64,000 bases of DNA from Gibbula magus (Eukaryota; Mollusca; Gastropoda; Trochida; Trochidae): contig OW388300.1 of assembly GCA_936450465.1 (NCBI GenBank), positions 22,941,232 to 23,005,231 of the forward strand. The letters run 5' to 3'. The position numbers and the translations under genes are program-made. Shown in pieces: positions 14,048 through 29,200 of the stretch (positions within the stretch are counted from its first letter, which is position 1; every line of letters starts with the position of its first letter). The notes below the pieces were generated by a model. That model saw only the letters and a program-made list of their open reading frames with translations, was not told the origin of the DNA and did not search any database.

Positions 14048-17000
14048 GTAAGTATATTTTACGCAAGTGATATTATACAAAATCTACATACAAGTATATA
14101 ACATTATTTAAAAAACAGACTTAAGCTCTACGAAGTAGTTTAAGCCTCCTTCTAAACAAGAAATTAAGGGAAAGTAAACAAAAATAGTTCAAAATACATG
14201 TACGTGTATGATACTTTGTCGTTTACATCCTGGCATGATGTTCAGGAGGACCAACTATACGAGTTGAACACTCCATCATCACTTCATCCAAACACACGAC
14301 AATTTAAACCTTGTTACACACAACTAATGTGTTGTCAAGAAAGTGTATTGTCTGTTGTAATACAGTAAAACAATATAAACGATATTAAATATGTTAAAAT
14401 ACAGGAAGAGATTACGATATTTTTTGTTATCACTTCTCTTATGTCCGTCATCTGTGCCATCTTAATCATAATGACCTTTGCATTTGTCACTTAAACAGGC
14501 ATTATTTCCCTCTCAATATGAAATACAATCTCTTTCTCAGAGAACGAAACAGTACACTTTGGATAACGTAAACGAAAATCATCGGCGAGAAGACTATAAT
14601 GACATCGACGTCGAAGATGAAGAAGAAGAAGAAGAAGTATACGATAGTAACTGCTGTAGTCGTCTGATTCTAAACATTCAAACTGCTGTGGTGTCCTGCT
14701 TTCTCCATAACAAACAGCTTCTGAAGTACGGGATCTGTTTAGTGTTGTTGCTTCTCTACTTCGCCTACTTCGGATATGCGATGTATTACGAGTTTGGAGA
14801 CGATGGCTCTTTGAGGCTGCTGGTGTGTACCTCTATTGGAGTGTTTCTGGCTCTTGTGAACATACTCCCCGATGTGTGCTGGAGCCCGTGCACCAAGTGT
14901 GTTTATTTGTTGAAAGCCAGGCCCATGCTAGGACGTGTTGTTCGCTGGTACGTATAGTTATATATAATTATGTAGGTTGTTTACATGAAAGCCAGACCCA
15001 TGCTAGGACGTGTTGTTCACTGGTACGTATAGTTATATATTTATGTAAGTTGTTTACATGAAAGCCAGACCCATGCTAGGACGTGTTGTTCGCTGGTACG
15101 TATAGTTATATATAATTATGTAGGTTGTTTACATGCTAGCCAGACCCATGCTAGGACGTGTTGTTCGCTGGAACGTATAGTTATATATATTTATGTAAGT
15201 TGTTTACATGAAAGCCAGACCCATGCTAGGACGTGTTGTTCGCTGGTACGTATAGTTATATATATATCTATGTAAGTTGTTTACATGATAGCCAGACCAA
15301 TGCTAGGACGTGTTGTTCGCTGGTACGTATAGTTATATATCCAATATCTATGTAAGTTGTTTACATGATAGCCAGACCCATGCTAGGACATGGTGTTCGC
15401 TGGTACGTATAGTTATATATTTATGTAAGTTGTTTACATGATAGCCAGACCCATGTTAGGACGTGTTGTTCACTGGTACGTATAGTTATATATTTATGTA
15501 AGTTGTTTACATGATAGCCAGACCCATGCTAGGACGTGTTGTTCGCTGGTACGTATGGTTATATATTTATGTAGGTTGTTTACATGAAAGCCAGACCCAT
15601 GCTAGGACGTGTTGTTCACTGGTACGTATAGTTATATATTTATGTAAGTTGTTTACATGATAGCCAGACCCATGCTAGGACGTGTTATTCGCTGGTACGT
15701 ATAGTTATATATTTATGTAAGTTGTTTAAATGATAGCCAGACCCATGCTAGGACGTGTTGTTCGCTGGTACGTATAGTTATATCTATGTAAGTTGTTTAC
15801 ATGAAAGACAGACCCATGCTAGGACGTGTTGTTCGCTGGTACGTATGGTTATATATTTATGTAGGTTGTTTACATGAAAGCCAGACCCATGTTAGGACGT
15901 GTTGTTCGCTGGTACGTATAGTTATATATTTATGTAGGTTGTTTACATGATAGCCAGACCCATGCTAGGACGTGTTGTTCGCTGGTACGTATAGCTATAT
16001 AGTTATGTAGGTTGTTTACATGAAAACCAGACCCATGCTAGGATGTGTTGTTCGCTGGTACGTATAGTTATATATATATATTTATGTAAGTTGTTTACAT
16101 GATAGCCAGACCAATGCTAGGACGTGTTGTTCGCTGGTACGTATAGTTATATATTTATGTAAGTTGTTTACATGATAGCCAGACCAATGCTAGGACGTGT
16201 TGTTCGCTGGTACGTATAGTTATATATTTATGTAAGTTGTTTACATGAAAACAAGACCCATGCTAGGATGTGTTGTTCGCTGGTACGTATAGTTATATAT
16301 ATATATCTATGTAAGTTGTTTACATGAAAACCAGACCCATGCTAGGACGTGTTGTTCGTTGGTACGTATAGTTATATATTTATGTAGGGTGTTTACATGA
16401 AAGACAGACCCATGCTAGGACGTGTTGTTCGCTGGTACGTATAGCTATATAGTTATGTAGGTTGTTTACATGAAAACCAGACCCATGCTAGGACGTGTTG
16501 TTCGCTGGTACGTATAGTTATATATTTATGTAGGTTGTTTACATGAAAACCAGACCCATGCTATGACGTGTTGTTCGCTGGTACGTATAGTTATATATTT
16601 ATGTAAGTTGTTTACATGAAAACCAGACCCATGCTAGGACGTGTTGTTCACTGGTACGTATAGTTATATATTTATGTAAGTTGTTTACATGAAAACCAGA
16701 CCCATGCTAGGACGTGTTGTTCGTTGGTACGTATAGTTATATATTTATGTAGGTTGTTTACATGAAAGCCAGGCCCATGCTAGGACGTGTTGTTCGCTGG
16801 TACGTATAGTTATATATAATTATGTAGGTTGTTTACATGCTAGCCAGACCCATGCTAGGACGTGTTGTTCGCTGGAAAGTATAGTTATATATATTTATGT
16901 AAGTTGTTTACATGAAAGCCAGACCCATGCTAGGACGTGTTGTTCGCTGGTACGTATAGTTATATATATATCTATGTAAGTTGTTTACATGATAGCCAGA

Positions 17001-20000
17001 CCAATGCTAGGACGTGTTGTTCGCTGGTACGTATAGTTATATATATATATCTATGTAAGTTGTTTACATGATAGCCAGACCCATGCTAGGACATGGTGTT
17101 CGCTGGTACGTATAGTTATATATTTATGTAAGTTGTTTACATGATAGCCAGACCCATGCTAGGACGTGTTATTCGCTGGTACGTATAGTTATATATTTAT
17201 GTAAGTTGTTTAAATGATAGCCAGACCCATGCTAGGACGTGTTGTTCGCTGGTACGTATGGTTATATATTTATGTAGGTTGTTTACATGAAAGCCAGACC
17301 AATGTTAGGACGTGTTGTTCGCTGGTACGTATAGTTATATATTTATGTAAGTTGTTTAAATGATAGCCAGACCCATGCTAGGACGTGTTGTTCGCTGGTA
17401 CGTATAGTTATATCTATGTAAGTTGTTTACATGAAAGATAGACCCATGCTAGGACGTGTTGTTCGCTGGTACGTATGGTTATATATTTATGTAGGTTGTT
17501 TACATGAAAGCCAGACCCATGTTAGGACGTGTTGTTCGCTGGTACGTATAGTTATATATTTATGTAGGTTGTTTACATGATAGCCAGACCCATGCTAGGA
17601 CGTGTTGTTCGCTGGTACGTATAGCTATATAGTTATGTAGGTTGTTTACATGAAAACCAGACCCATGCTAGGATGTGTTGTTCGCTGGTACGTATAGTTA
17701 TATATATATATTTATGTAAGTTGTTTACATGAAAGACAGACCCATGCTAGGATGTGTTGTTCGCTGGTACGTATAGTTATATATATATATCTATGTAAGT
17801 TGTTTACATGAAAACCAGACCCATGCTAGGACGTGTTGTTCGCTGGTACGTATAGTTATATATTTATGTAAGTTGTTTACATGATAGCCAGACCAATGCT
17901 AGGACGTGTTGTTCGCTGGTACGTATAGTTATATATTTATGTAAGTTGTTTACATGATAGCCAGACCAATGCTAGGACGTGTTGTTCGCTGGTACGTATA
18001 GTTATATATTTATGTAAGTTGTTTACATGAAAACAAGACCCATGCTAGGATGTGTTGTTCGCTGGTACGTATAGTTATATATATATATCTATGTAAGTTG
18101 TTTACATGAAAACCAGACCCATGCTAGGACGTGTTGTTCGCTGGTACGTATAGTTATATATTTATGTAAGTTGTTTACATGATAGCCAGACCCATGTTAG
18201 GACGTGGTGTTCGCTGGTACGTATAGTTATATATATATATCTATGTAAGTTGTTTACATGAAAACCAGACCCATGCTAGGACGTGTTGTTCGCTGGTACG
18301 TATAGTTATATATTTATGTAAGTTGTTTACATGATAGCCAGACCCATGCTAGGACGTGTTGTTCGCTGGTACGTATAGTTATATATTTATGTAAGTTGTT
18401 TACATGAAAACAAGACCCATGCTAGGATGTGTTGTTCGCTGGTACGTATAGTTATATATATATATATCTATGTAAGTTGTTAACATGAAAACCAGACCCA
18501 TGCTAGGACGTGTTGTTCGCTTGTACGTATAGTTATATATTTATGTAAGTTGTTTACATGATAGCCAGACCCATGCTAGGACGTGTTGTTCGCTGGTACG
18601 TATAGTAATATATTTATGTAAGTTGTTTACATGAAAACAAGACCCATGCTAGGACGTGTTGTTCGCTGGTACGTATAGTTATATATCTATGTAAGTTGTT
18701 TACATGAAAACCAGACCCATGCTAGGACGTGTTGTTCGCTGGTACATATAGTAATATATTTATGTAAGTTGTTTACATGAAAACCAGACCCATGCTAGGA
18801 CGTGTTGTTCGCTGGTACGTATAGTTATATATTTATGTAGGTTGTTTACATGAAAACAAGACCCATGCTAGGATGTGTTGTTCGCTGGTACGTATAGTTA
18901 TATATTTATGTAGGTTGTTTACATGAAAACAAGACCCATGCTAGGATGTGTTGTTCGCTGGTACGTATAGTTATATATTTATGTAGGTTGTTTACATGAA
19001 AACAAGACCCATGCTAGGATGTGTTGTTCGCTGGTACGTATAGTTATATATATATATCTATGTAAGTTGTTTACATGAAAACCAGACCCATGCTAGGACG
19101 TGTTGTTCGCTGGTACGTATAGTTATATATTTATGTAAGTTGTTTACATGAAAACAAGACCCATGCTAGGATGTGTTGTTCGCTGGTACGTATAGTTATA
19201 TATATATATCTATGTAAGTTGTTTACATGAAAACCAGACCCATGCTAGGACGTGTTGTTCGTTGGTACGTATAGTTATATATTTATGTAAGTTGTTTATA
19301 TGAAAACAAGACCCATGCTAGGATGTGTTGTTCGCTGGTACGTATAGTTATATATATATATCTATGTAAGTTGTTTACATGAAAACCAGACCCATGCTAG
19401 GACGTGTTGTTCGTTGGTACGTATAGTTATATATTTATGTAGGGTGTTTACATGAAAGACAGACCCATGCTAGGACGTGTTGTTCGCTGGTACGTATAGC
19501 TATATAGTTATGTAGGTTGTTTACATGAAAACCAGACCCATGCTAGGACGTGTTGTTCGCTGGTACGTATAGTTATATATTTATGTAAGCTGTTTACATG
19601 AAAGCCAGACCCATGCTAGGACGTGTTGTTCGTTGGTACGTATAGTTATATATTTATGTAGGGTGTTTACATGAAAGACAGACCCATGCTAGGACGTGTT
19701 GTTCGTTGGTACGTATAGTTATATATTTATGTAGGGTGTTTACATGAAAGCCAGACCCATGCTAGGACGTGTTGTTCGTTGGTACGTATAGTTATATATT
19801 TATGTAGGGTGTTTACATGAAAGACAGACCCATGCTAGGACGTGTTGTTCGCTGGTACGTATAGCTATATATTTATGTAGGTTGTTTACATGATAGCCAG
19901 ACCCATGCTAGGACGTGTTGTTCGCTGGTACGTATAGCTATATAGTTATGTAGGTTGTTTACATGAAAACCAGACCCATGCTAGGACGTGTTGTTCGCTG

Positions 20001-23000
20001 GTACGTATAGCTATATATTTATGTAGGTTGTTTACATGATAGCCAGACCCATGCTAGGACGTGTTGTTCGCTGGTACGTATAGTTATATATTTATGTAAG
20101 TTGTTTACATGATAGCCAGACCAATGCTAGGACGTGTTGTTCGCTGGTACGTATAGTTATATATTTATGTAAGTTGTTTACATGAAAACAAGACCCATGC
20201 TAGGATGTGTTGTTCGCTGGTACGTATAGTTATATATATATATCTATGTAAGTTGTTTACATGAAAACCAGACCCATGCTAGGACGTGTTGTTCGCTGGT
20301 ACGTATAGTTATATATTTATGTAAGTTGTTTACATGATAGCCAGACCCATGTTAGGACGTGGTGTTCGCTGGTACGTATAGTTATATATATATATCTATG
20401 TAAGTTGTTTACATGAAAACCAGACCCATGCTAGGACGTGTTGTTCGCTGGTACGTATAGTTATATATTTATGTAAGTTGTTTACATGATAGCCAGACCA
20501 ATGCTAGGACGTGTTGTTCGCTGGTACGTATAGTTATATATTTATGTAAGTTGTTTACATGAAAACAAGACCCATGCTAGGATGTGTTGTTCGCTGGTAC
20601 GTATAGTTATATATATATATCTATGTAAGTTGTTTACATGAAAACCAGACCCATGCTAGGACGTGTTGTTCGCTTGTACGTATAGTTATATATTGATGTA
20701 AGTTGTTTACATGATAGCCAGACCCATGCTAGGACGTGTTGTTCGCTGGTACGTATAGTAATATATTTATGTAAGTTGTTTACATGAAAACAAGACCCAT
20801 GCTAGGACGTGTTGTTCGCTGGTACGTATAGTTATATATCTATGTAAGTTGTTTACATGAAAACCAGACCCATGCTAGGACGTGTTGTTCGCTGGTACGT
20901 ATAGTAATATATTTATGTAAGTTGTTTACATGAAAACCAGACCCATGCAAGGACGTGTTGTTCACTGGTACGTATAGTTATATATTTATGTAGGTTGTTT
21001 ACATGAAAACAAGACCCATGCTAGGATGTGTTGTTCGCTGGTACGTATAGTTATATATTTATGTAGGTTGTTTACATGAAAACAAGACCCATGCTAGGAT
21101 GTGTTGTTCGCTGGTACGTATAGTTATATATTTATGTAGGTTGTTTACATGAAAACAAGACCCATGCTAGGATGTGTTGTTCGCTGGTACGTATAGTTAT
21201 ATATATATATCTATGTAAGTTGTTTACATGAAAACCAAACCCATGCTAGGACGTGTTGTTCGCTGGTACGTATAGTTATATTTATGTAAGTTGTTTACAT
21301 GAAAACAAGACCCATGCTAGGATGTGTTGTTCGCTGGTACGTATAGTTATATATATATATCTATGTAAGTTGTTTACATGAAAACCAGACCCATGCTAGG
21401 ACGTGTTGTTCGCTGGTACGTATAGTTATATATTTATGTAAGTTGTTTACATGAAAACAAGACCCATGCTAGGATGTGTTGTTCGCTGGTACGTATAGTT
21501 ATATATATATATCTATGTAAGTTGTTTACATGAAAACCAGACCCATGCTAGGACGTGTTGTTCGTTGGTACGTATAGTTATATATTTATGTAGGGTGTTT
21601 ACATGAAAGACAGACCCATGCTAGGACGTGTTGTTCGCTGGTACGTATAGCTATATAGTTATGTAGGTTGTTTACATGAAAACCAGACCCATGCTAGGAC
21701 GTGTTGTTCGCTGGTACGTATAGTTATATATTTATGTAAGCTGTTTACATGAAAGCCAGACCCATGCTAGGACGTGTTGTTCGTTGGTACGTATAGTTAT
21801 ATATTTATGTAGGGTGTTTACATGAAAGACAGACCCATGCTAGGACGTGTTGTTCGTTGGTACGTATAGTTATATATTTATGTAGGGTGTTTACATGAAA
21901 GCCAGACCCATGCTAGGACGTGTTGTTCGTTGGTACGTATAGTTATATATTTATGTAGGGTGTTTACATGAAAGACAGACCCATGCTAGGACGTGTTGTT
22001 CGCTGGTACGTATAGCTATATAGTTATGTAGGTTGTTTACATGAAAACCAGACCCATGCTAGGACGTGTTGTTCGCTGGTACGTATAGTTATATATTTAT
22101 GTAAGTTGTTTACATGATAGCCAGACCCATGCTAGGACGTGTTGTTCGCTGGTACATATAGTTATATATTTATGTAAGTTGTTTACATGAAAACAAGACC
22201 CATGCTAGGATGTGTTGTTCGCTGGTACGTATAGTTATATATATATATCTATGTAAGTTGTTTACATGAAAACCAGACCCATGCTAGGACGTGTTGTTCG
22301 CTGGTACGTATAGTTATATTTATGTAAGTTGTTTACATGAAAACAAGACCCATGCTAGGATGTGTTGTTCGCTGGTACGTATAGTTATATATATATATCT
22401 ATGTAAGTTGTTTACATGAAAACCAGACCCATGCTAGGACGTGTTGTTCGCTGGTACGTATAGTTATATATTTATGTAAGTTGTTTACATGATAGCCAGA
22501 CCAATGATAGGACGTGTTGTTCGCTGGTACATATAGTTATATATTTATGTAAGTTGTTTACATGAAAACAAGACCCATGCTAGGATGTGTTGTTCGCTGG
22601 TACGTATAGTTATATATATATATCTATGTAAGTTGTTTACATGAAAACCAGACCCATGCTAGGACGTGTTGTTCGTTGGTACGTATAGTTATATATTTAT
22701 GTAGGGTGTTTACATGAAAGACAGACCCATGCTAGGACGTGTTGTTCGCTGGTACGTATAGCTATATAGTTATGTAGGTTGTTTACATGAAAAGCAGACC
22801 CATGCTAGGACGTGTTGTTCGCTGGTACGTATAGTTATATATTTATGTTAGTTGTTTACATGGTAGCCAGACCCATGCTAGGACGTGTTGTTCGCTGGTA
22901 CGTATAGTTATATATTTATGTAGGTTGTTTACATGAAAACAAGACCCATGCTAGGATGTGTTGTTCGCTGGTACGTATAGTTATATATATATATATATCT

Positions 23001-23209
23001 ATGTAAGTTGTTTACATGAAAACCAGACCCATGCTAGGACGTGTTGTTCGCTGGTACGTATAGTTATATATTTATGTAAGTTGTTTACATGAAAACCAGA
23101 CCCATGCTGTGACGTGTTGTTCTCTGGTACGTAAAGTTATATATTTATGTAGGTTGTTTAAATGATAGCTAGACCAATGCTAGGACGTGTTGTTCGCTGG
23201 TATGTATAG

Positions 23210-23263
<54 letters not shown>

Positions 23264-26200
23264 ATGTAAGTTGTTTACATGATAGCTAGACCAATGCTAC
23301 TACGTGTTGTTCGCTGGTACGTATAGTTATATATTTATGTAGGTTGTTTTCATGAAAGACAGACCCATGCTAGGACGTGTTGTTCGCTGGTACGTATAGT
23401 TATATATCTATGTAAGTTGTTTACATGATAGCCAGACCCATGTTAGGACGTGCTGTTCGCTGGTACGTATAGCTATATATATCTATGTAAGTTGTTTACA
23501 TGATAGCCAGACCCATGCTAGGACGTGTTGTTCGCTGGTACGTATAGTTATATATATATCTATGTAAGTTGTTTACATGATAGCCAGACCAATGCTAGGA
23601 CGTGTTGTTGGCTGGTACGTTTAGTTATATATATATCTATGTAAGTTGTTTACATGATAGCCAGACCCATGATAGGACGTGCTGTTCGCTGGTACGTATA
23701 GCTATATATATCTATGTAAGTTGTTTACATGATAGCCAGACCCATGCTAGGACGTGTTGTTCGCTGGTACGTATAGTTATATACATATCTATGTAAGTTG
23801 TTTACATGATAGCCAGACCAATGCTAGGACGTGTTGTTCGCTGGTACGTTTAGTTATATATATATCTATGTAAGTTGTTTACATGATAGCCAGACCAATG
23901 CTAGGACGTGTTGTTCGCTGGTACGTTTAGTTATATACATATCTATGTAAGTTGTTTACATGATAGCCAGACCCATGATAGGACGTGTTGTTCGCTGGTA
24001 CGTATAGTTATATATTTATGTAGGTTGTTTACATGAAAACAAGACCCATGCTAGGATGTGTTGTTCGCTGGTACGTATAGTTATATATATATCTATGTAA
24101 GTTGTTTACATGATAGCCAGACCCATGCTAGGAGGTGTTGTTCGCTGGTACGTATAGTTATATATTTATGTAGGGTGTTTACATGAAAACCAGACCCATG
24201 CTGGGACGTGTTGTTCTCTGGTACGTAAAGTTATATATTTATGTAGGTTGTTTAAATGATAGCTAGACCAATGCTAGGACGTGTTGTTCGCTGGTATGTA
24301 TAGTTATATATTTATGTAAGTTGTTTAAATGATAGCTAGACCAATGCTAGGACGTGCTGTTCGCTGGTACGTATAGCTATATATATCTATGTGAGTTGTT
24401 TACATGATAGCCAGACCCATGCTAGGACGTGTTGTTCGCTGGTACGTATAGTTATATATTTATGTAGGTTGCTTACATGATAGCCAGGCCAATGCTAGGA
24501 CGTGCTGTTCGCTGGTACGTATAGCTATATATATATATGTAAGTTGTTTACATGATAGCCAGACCCATGCTAGGACGTGTTGTTCGCTGGTACGTATAGT
24601 TATATATTTATGTAGGTTGTTTTCATGAAAGACAGACCCATGCTAGGACGTGTTGTTCGCTGGTACGTATAGTTATATATCTATGTAAGTTGTTTACATG
24701 ATAGCCAGACCCATGTTAGGACGTGCTGTTCGCTGGTACGTATAGCTATATATATCTTTGTAAGTTGTTTACATGATAGCAAGACCCATGCTAGGACGTG
24801 TTGTTCGCTGGTACGTATAGTTATATATTTATGTAGGTTGCTTACATGATAGCCAGGCCAATGCTAGGACGTGCTGTTCGCTGGTACGTATAGCTATATA
24901 TATCTATGTAAGTTGTTTACATTATAGCCAGACCCATGCTAGGACGTGTTTTTCTCTGGTACGTATAGTTATATACATTGTATTTATGTAGGTTGTTTAA
25001 ATGATAGCTAGACCTATGCTAGTACGTGTTGTTCGCTGGTACGTATAGTTATATATATATCTATGTAAGTTGTTTACATGATAGCCAGACCAGTGCTAGG
25101 ACGTGTTGTTCGCTGGTACGTATAGTTATATATTTATGTAGGTTGCTTACATGACAGCCAGGCCAATGCTAGGACGTGCTGTTCGCTGGTACGTATAGCT
25201 ACATATATCTATGTAAGTTGTTTACATTATAGCCAGACCCATGCTAGGACGTGTTTTTCTCTGGTACGTATAGTTATATACATTGTATTTATGTAGGTTG
25301 TTTAAATGATAGCTAGACCTATGCTAGTACGTGTTGTTCGCTGGTACGTATAGTTATATATATATCTATGTAAGTTGTTTACATGATAGCCAGACCAATG
25401 CTAGGACGTGTTGTTCGCTGGTACGTATAGTTATATATATATCTATGTAAGTTGTTTACATGATAGCCAGACCCATGCTAGGACGTGTTGTTCGCTGGTA
25501 CGTATAGTTATATATTTATGTAGGTTGTTTACATGATAGCCAGGCCAATGCTAGGATGTGTTATTCGCTGGTACGTATAGCTATATATTTATGTTGGTTG
25601 TTTACATGAAAGCCAGACCCATGCTAGGACGTGTTATTCGCTGGTACGTATAGCTATATATTTATGTTGGTTGTTTACATGAAAGCCAGACCCATGCTAG
25701 GACGTGTTGTTCGCTGGTACGTATAGTTATATATCTATGTAAGTTGTTTACATGATAGCCAGACCCATGTTAGGACGTGCTGTTCGCTGGTACGTATAGC
25801 TATATATATCTATGTAAGTTGTTTACATGATAGCCAGACCCATGCTAGGACGTGTTGTTCGCTGGTACGTATAGTTATATATATATCTATGTAAGTTGTT
25901 TACATGATAGCCAGACCAATGCTAGGACGTGTTGTTCGCTGGTACGTTTAGTTATATATATATCTATGTAAGTTGTTTACATGATAGCCAGACCCATGAT
26001 AGGACGTGCTGTTCGCTGGTACGTATAGCTATATATATCTATGTAAGTTGTTTACATGATAGCCAGACCCATGCTAGGACGTGTTGTTCGCTGGTACGTA
26101 TAGTTATATACATATCTATGTAAGTTGTGTACATGATAGCCAGACCAATGCTAGGACGTGTTGTTCGCTGGTACGTTTAGTTATATATATATCTATGTAA

Positions 26201-29200
26201 GTTGTTTACATGATAGCCAGACCAATGCTAGGACGTGTTGTTCGCTGGTACGTTTAGTTATATATATATCTATGTAAGTTGTTTACATGATAGCCAGACC
26301 CATGATAGGACGTGTTGTTCGCTGGTACGTATAGTTATATATTTATGTAGGTTGTTTACATGAAAACAAGACCCATGCTAGGATGTGTTGTTTGCTGGTA
26401 CGTATAGTTATATATATATCTATGTAAGTTGTTTACATGATAGCCAGACCCATGCTAGGAGGTGTTGTTCGCTGGTACGTATAGTTATATATTTATGTAG
26501 GGTGTTTACATGAAAACCAGACCCATGCTGGGACGTGTTGTTCTCTGGTACGTAAAGTTATATATTTATGTAGGTTGTTTAAATGATAGCTAGACCAATG
26601 CTAGGACGTGTTGTTCGCTGGTATGTATAGTTATATATTTATGTAAGTTGTTTAAATGATAGCTAGACCAATGCTAGGACGTGCTGTTCGCTGGTACGTA
26701 TAGCTATATATATCTATGTGAGTTGTTTACATGATAGCCAGACCCATGCTAGGACGTGTTGTTCGCTGGTACGTATAGTTATATATTTATGTAGGTTGCT
26801 TACATGATAGCCAGGCCAATGCTAGGACGTGCTGTTCGCTGGTACGTATAGCTATATATATCTATGTAAGTTGTTTACATTATAGCCAGACCCATGCTAG
26901 GACGTGTTTTTCTCTGGTACGTATAGTTATATACATTGTATTTATGTAGGTTGTTACATGATAGCTAGACCTATGCTAGTACGTGTTGTTCGCTGGTACG
27001 TATAGTTATATATATATCTATGTAAGTTGTTTACATGATAGCCAGACCAGTGCTAGGACGTGTTGTTCGCTGGTACGTATAGTTATATATTTATGTAGGT
27101 TGCTTACATGATAGCCAGGCCAATGCTAGGACGTGCTGTTCGCTGGTACGTATAGCTATATATATCTATGTAAGTTGTTTACATTATAGCCAGACCCATG
27201 CTAGGACGTGTTTTTCTCTGGTACGTATAGTTATATACATTGTATTTATGTAGGTTGTTTAAATGATAGCTAGACCTATGCTAGTACGTGTTGTTCGCTG
27301 GTACGTATAGTTATATATATATCTATGTAAGTTGTTTACATGATAGCCAGACCAATGCTAGGACGTGTTGTTCGCTGGTACGTATAGTTATATATATATC
27401 TATGTAAGTTATTTACATGATAGCCAGACCCATGCTAGGACGTGTTGTTCGCTGGTACGTATAGTTATATATTTATGTAGGTTGTTTACATGATAGCCAG
27501 GCCAATGCTAGGATGTGTTATTCGCTGGTACGTATAGCTATATATTTATGTTGGTTGTTTACATGAAAGCCAGACCCATGCTAGGACGTGTTATTCGCTG
27601 GTACGTATAGCTATATATTTATGTTGGTTGTTTACATGAAAGCCAGACCCATGCTAGGACGTATTGTTCGCTGGTACGTATAGTTATATATTTATGTAGG
27701 TTGTTTACATGATAGCCAGACCCATGCTGGGACGTGTTGTTCTCTGGTAAGTATAGTTATATATTTATGTAGGTTGTTTACATGATAGCCAGACCCATGC
27801 TAGGACGTGTTGTTCGCTGGTAAGTATAGCTATATATTTATGTAGGTTGTTTACATGAAAGCCAGACCCATGCTAGGACGTGTTTTTCTCTGGTACGTAT
27901 AGTTATATACATTGTATTTATGTAGGTTGTTTAAATGATAGCTAGACCTATGCTAGGACATGTTGTTCGCTGGTACGTATAGTTATATATATATATCTAT
28001 GTAAGTTGTTTACATGAAAGCCAGATCCATGCTAGGACGTGTTGTTCGCTGGTACGTTTAGCTATATATTTATGTAGGTTGTTTACATGAAAGCCAGACC
28101 CATGCTAGGACGTATTGTTCGCTGGTACGTTTAGCTATATATTTATGTAGGTTGTTTACATGAAAACCAGACCCATGCTGGGACGTGTTGTTCTCTGGTA
28201 CGTAAAGTTATATATTTATGTAGGTTGTTTACATGAAAGCCAGACCCATGCTAGGACGTGTTGTTCGCTGGTACGTGTAGCTATATATTTATGTAGGTTG
28301 TTTACATGAAAACCAGACCCATGCTGGGACGTGTTGTTCTCTGGTACGTAAAGTTATATATTTATGTAGGTTGTTTACATGAAAGCCAGACCCATGCTAG
28401 GACGTGTTGTTCGCTGGTACGATTAGTTATATATTTATGTAGGTTGTTTACATGAAAGCCAGACCCATGCTAGGATGTGTTGTTCGCTGGTACGTATAGC
28501 TATATATTTATGTAGGTTGTTTACATGAAAGCCAGGTCCATGCTAGGACGTGTTGTTCGCTGGTACGTTTAGCTATATATTTATGTAGGTTGTTTACATG
28601 AAAGCCAGACCCATGCTAGGACGTGTTGTTCGCTGGTACGTATAGTTATATATTTATGTAGGTTGTTTACATGATAGCCAGACCCATGCTAGGACGTGTT
28701 GTTCGCTGGTAAGTATAGCTATATATTTATGTAGGTTGTTTACATGAAAGCCAGGCCCATGCTAGGACTTGTTGTTCGCTGGTACGTATAGCTATATATT
28801 TATGTAGGTTGTTTACATGAAAGCCAGACCCATGCTAGGACGTGTTGTTCGCTGGTACGTTTAGTTATATATATATATCTATGTAAGTTGTTTACATGAT
28901 AGCCAGACCAAGGCTAGGACGTGTTGTTCGCTGGTACGTTTAGTTATATATATATCTATGTAAGTTGTTTACATGAAAACAAGACCCATGCTAGGATGTG
29001 TTGTTCGCTGGTACGTATAGTTATATATATATATCTATGTAAGTTGTTTACATGATAGCCAGACCCATGCTAGGAGGTGTTGTTCGCTGGTACGTATAGT
29101 TATATATTTATGTAGGGTGTTTACATGAAAACCAGACCCATGCTGGGACGTGTTGTTCTCTGGTACGTAAAGTTATATATTTATGTAGGTTGTTTAAATG

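Noticed and set aside
14825..15061. A 78-codon frame overlapping exon 2
   Set aside because: It is an off-frame reading of exon 2 and the first satellite units; the CNT frame is fixed by homology and splice phase.
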